A stretch of DNA of 64,000 bases, taken from assembly GCF_030813515.1 (NCBI RefSeq), contig NZ_JAUSUK010000002.1, positions 496,001 through 560,000 on the forward strand, in the 5' to 3' direction. Below the pieces are notes generated by a model. It worked only from the letters and a program-made list of their open reading frames with translations, did not search any database and was not told the origin of the DNA. The stretch comes from Rhodopseudomonas julia (lineage in GTDB: Bacteria > Pseudomonadota > Alphaproteobacteria > Rhizobiales > Afifellaceae). The translations under genes and the position numbers were made by a program. How positions within the stretch are numbered: position 1 is the first letter of the stretch; every line of letters starts with the position of its first letter. Shown here in pieces: positions 63,828 to 64,000 of this stretch.

Positions 63828-64000
63828 ATGACGAAAATGCTGATCATGGCCGCACGGGTGCTGGCCCTCGTCGCGCTGGCCCTCGGGGCGGCCTGGTGGT
63901 TCGGCTATTACGGGCTGCCCATCCATCTTCACATGACCTTCGGCGGGCTTTTCGTGCTGACCTTGTGGGCGCTCGCCCTCAAAGTGATGCCGGTCTCTAA
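63828..64000 (+). CDS. Small membrane protein, 3' truncated by window, related to its upstream neighbour
   Basis: The first 57 residues are visible: a short start (MTKMLIMAARV), a hydrophobic segment (LALVALALGAAWWFGYYGL), then IHLHMTFGGLFVLTLWALAL, which parallels the second helix of the preceding gene. A GGAGAGCG ahead of the ATG supports translation. The frame runs off the end of the window without a stop. The 159 bases before it contain no gene. Confidence 0.68.
   Translation, partial: MTKMLIMAARVLALVALALGAAWWFGYYGLPIHLHMTFGGLFVLTLWALALKVMPVS

Overview
The window reads as chromosome from a GC-rich alphaproteobacterium, most likely of the order Hyphomicrobiales (Rhizobiales). Supporting points are the gene order proA-nadD-rsfS-rlmH-envC-ctpA-rppH, the rpoZ-rsh-DUF2062-pdxJ-acpS-lepB-rnc-era-recO string, an Omp2/RopA-type porin, a perfect RirA-type iron operator (TGA-N9-TCA) and a rhizobial-style Zur site. 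Genus cannot be decided from this sequence. Coding density is high. Many neighbours overlap by ATGA or GTGA, which implies translational coupling. No prophage, insertion sequence, CRISPR array or rRNA was seen.

Region by region. 1-7.4 kb: proline and NAD synthesis (proA partial, nadD), ribosome factors (rsfS, rlmH), envelope proteins (EnvC-like amidase activator, CtpA protease, YibQ-like deacetylase fold) and rppH. 7.4-14.6 kb, minus strand: a TakP-like TRAP transporter feeding into an amidase and a two-helix membrane protein, then a degenerate SNase-fold protein and an M48 lipoprotein protease. 15.0-17.6 kb: tRNA-Arg(CCT), then a Xre/RES toxin-antitoxin pair with two tandem palindromic operators, then a tautomerase divergent from a LysR regulator. 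17.6-22.4 kb: DUF2177, FAD oxidoreductase, DUF1365, cyclopropane synthase and SDR, a lipid-modification cluster. 22.5-30.4 kb, minus strand: a complete Fet-type ferrous iron uptake locus (FTR1 permease, P19-like protein, DUF2318, two FtsX permeases, ATPase, thioredoxin-like lipoprotein). It diverges from a HugZ-like heme protein gene, with a RirA box between them. 31.3-34.5 kb: zinc uptake znuA, znuCB and zur around a Zur box.

34.5-46.1 kb: alpha/beta hydrolase, major porin, a PAS-GGDEF-(degenerate EAL) protein with an unusual AT-rich leader, a soluble lytic transglycosylase, dapA, smpB, a DUF2007-like protein, a family 5 uracil-DNA glycosylase and a NYN-domain protein. 46.3-55.1 kb: the rpoZ-to-recO housekeeping string, with ppa inserted between era and recO. 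55.2-63.2 kb: a UPF0173 hydrolase, gatC-GNAT-gatA-ridA, an MFS exporter, a DUF6455-type protein with a perfect FNR-type box, a small secreted protein and gatB. The window ends with two tandem, related small membrane proteins, the second truncated by the window edge.

The main themes are metal homeostasis (iron under RirA, zinc under Zur), envelope maintenance, and core translation and RNA functions. The most unusual observations are nadD lacking any standard start codon in frame after the proA stop, the twin operators of the RES/Xre pair, the self-contained RirA-linked Fet locus, mutually exclusive hairpins ahead of the c-di-GMP gene, and the FNR box ahead of the DUF6455 gene.
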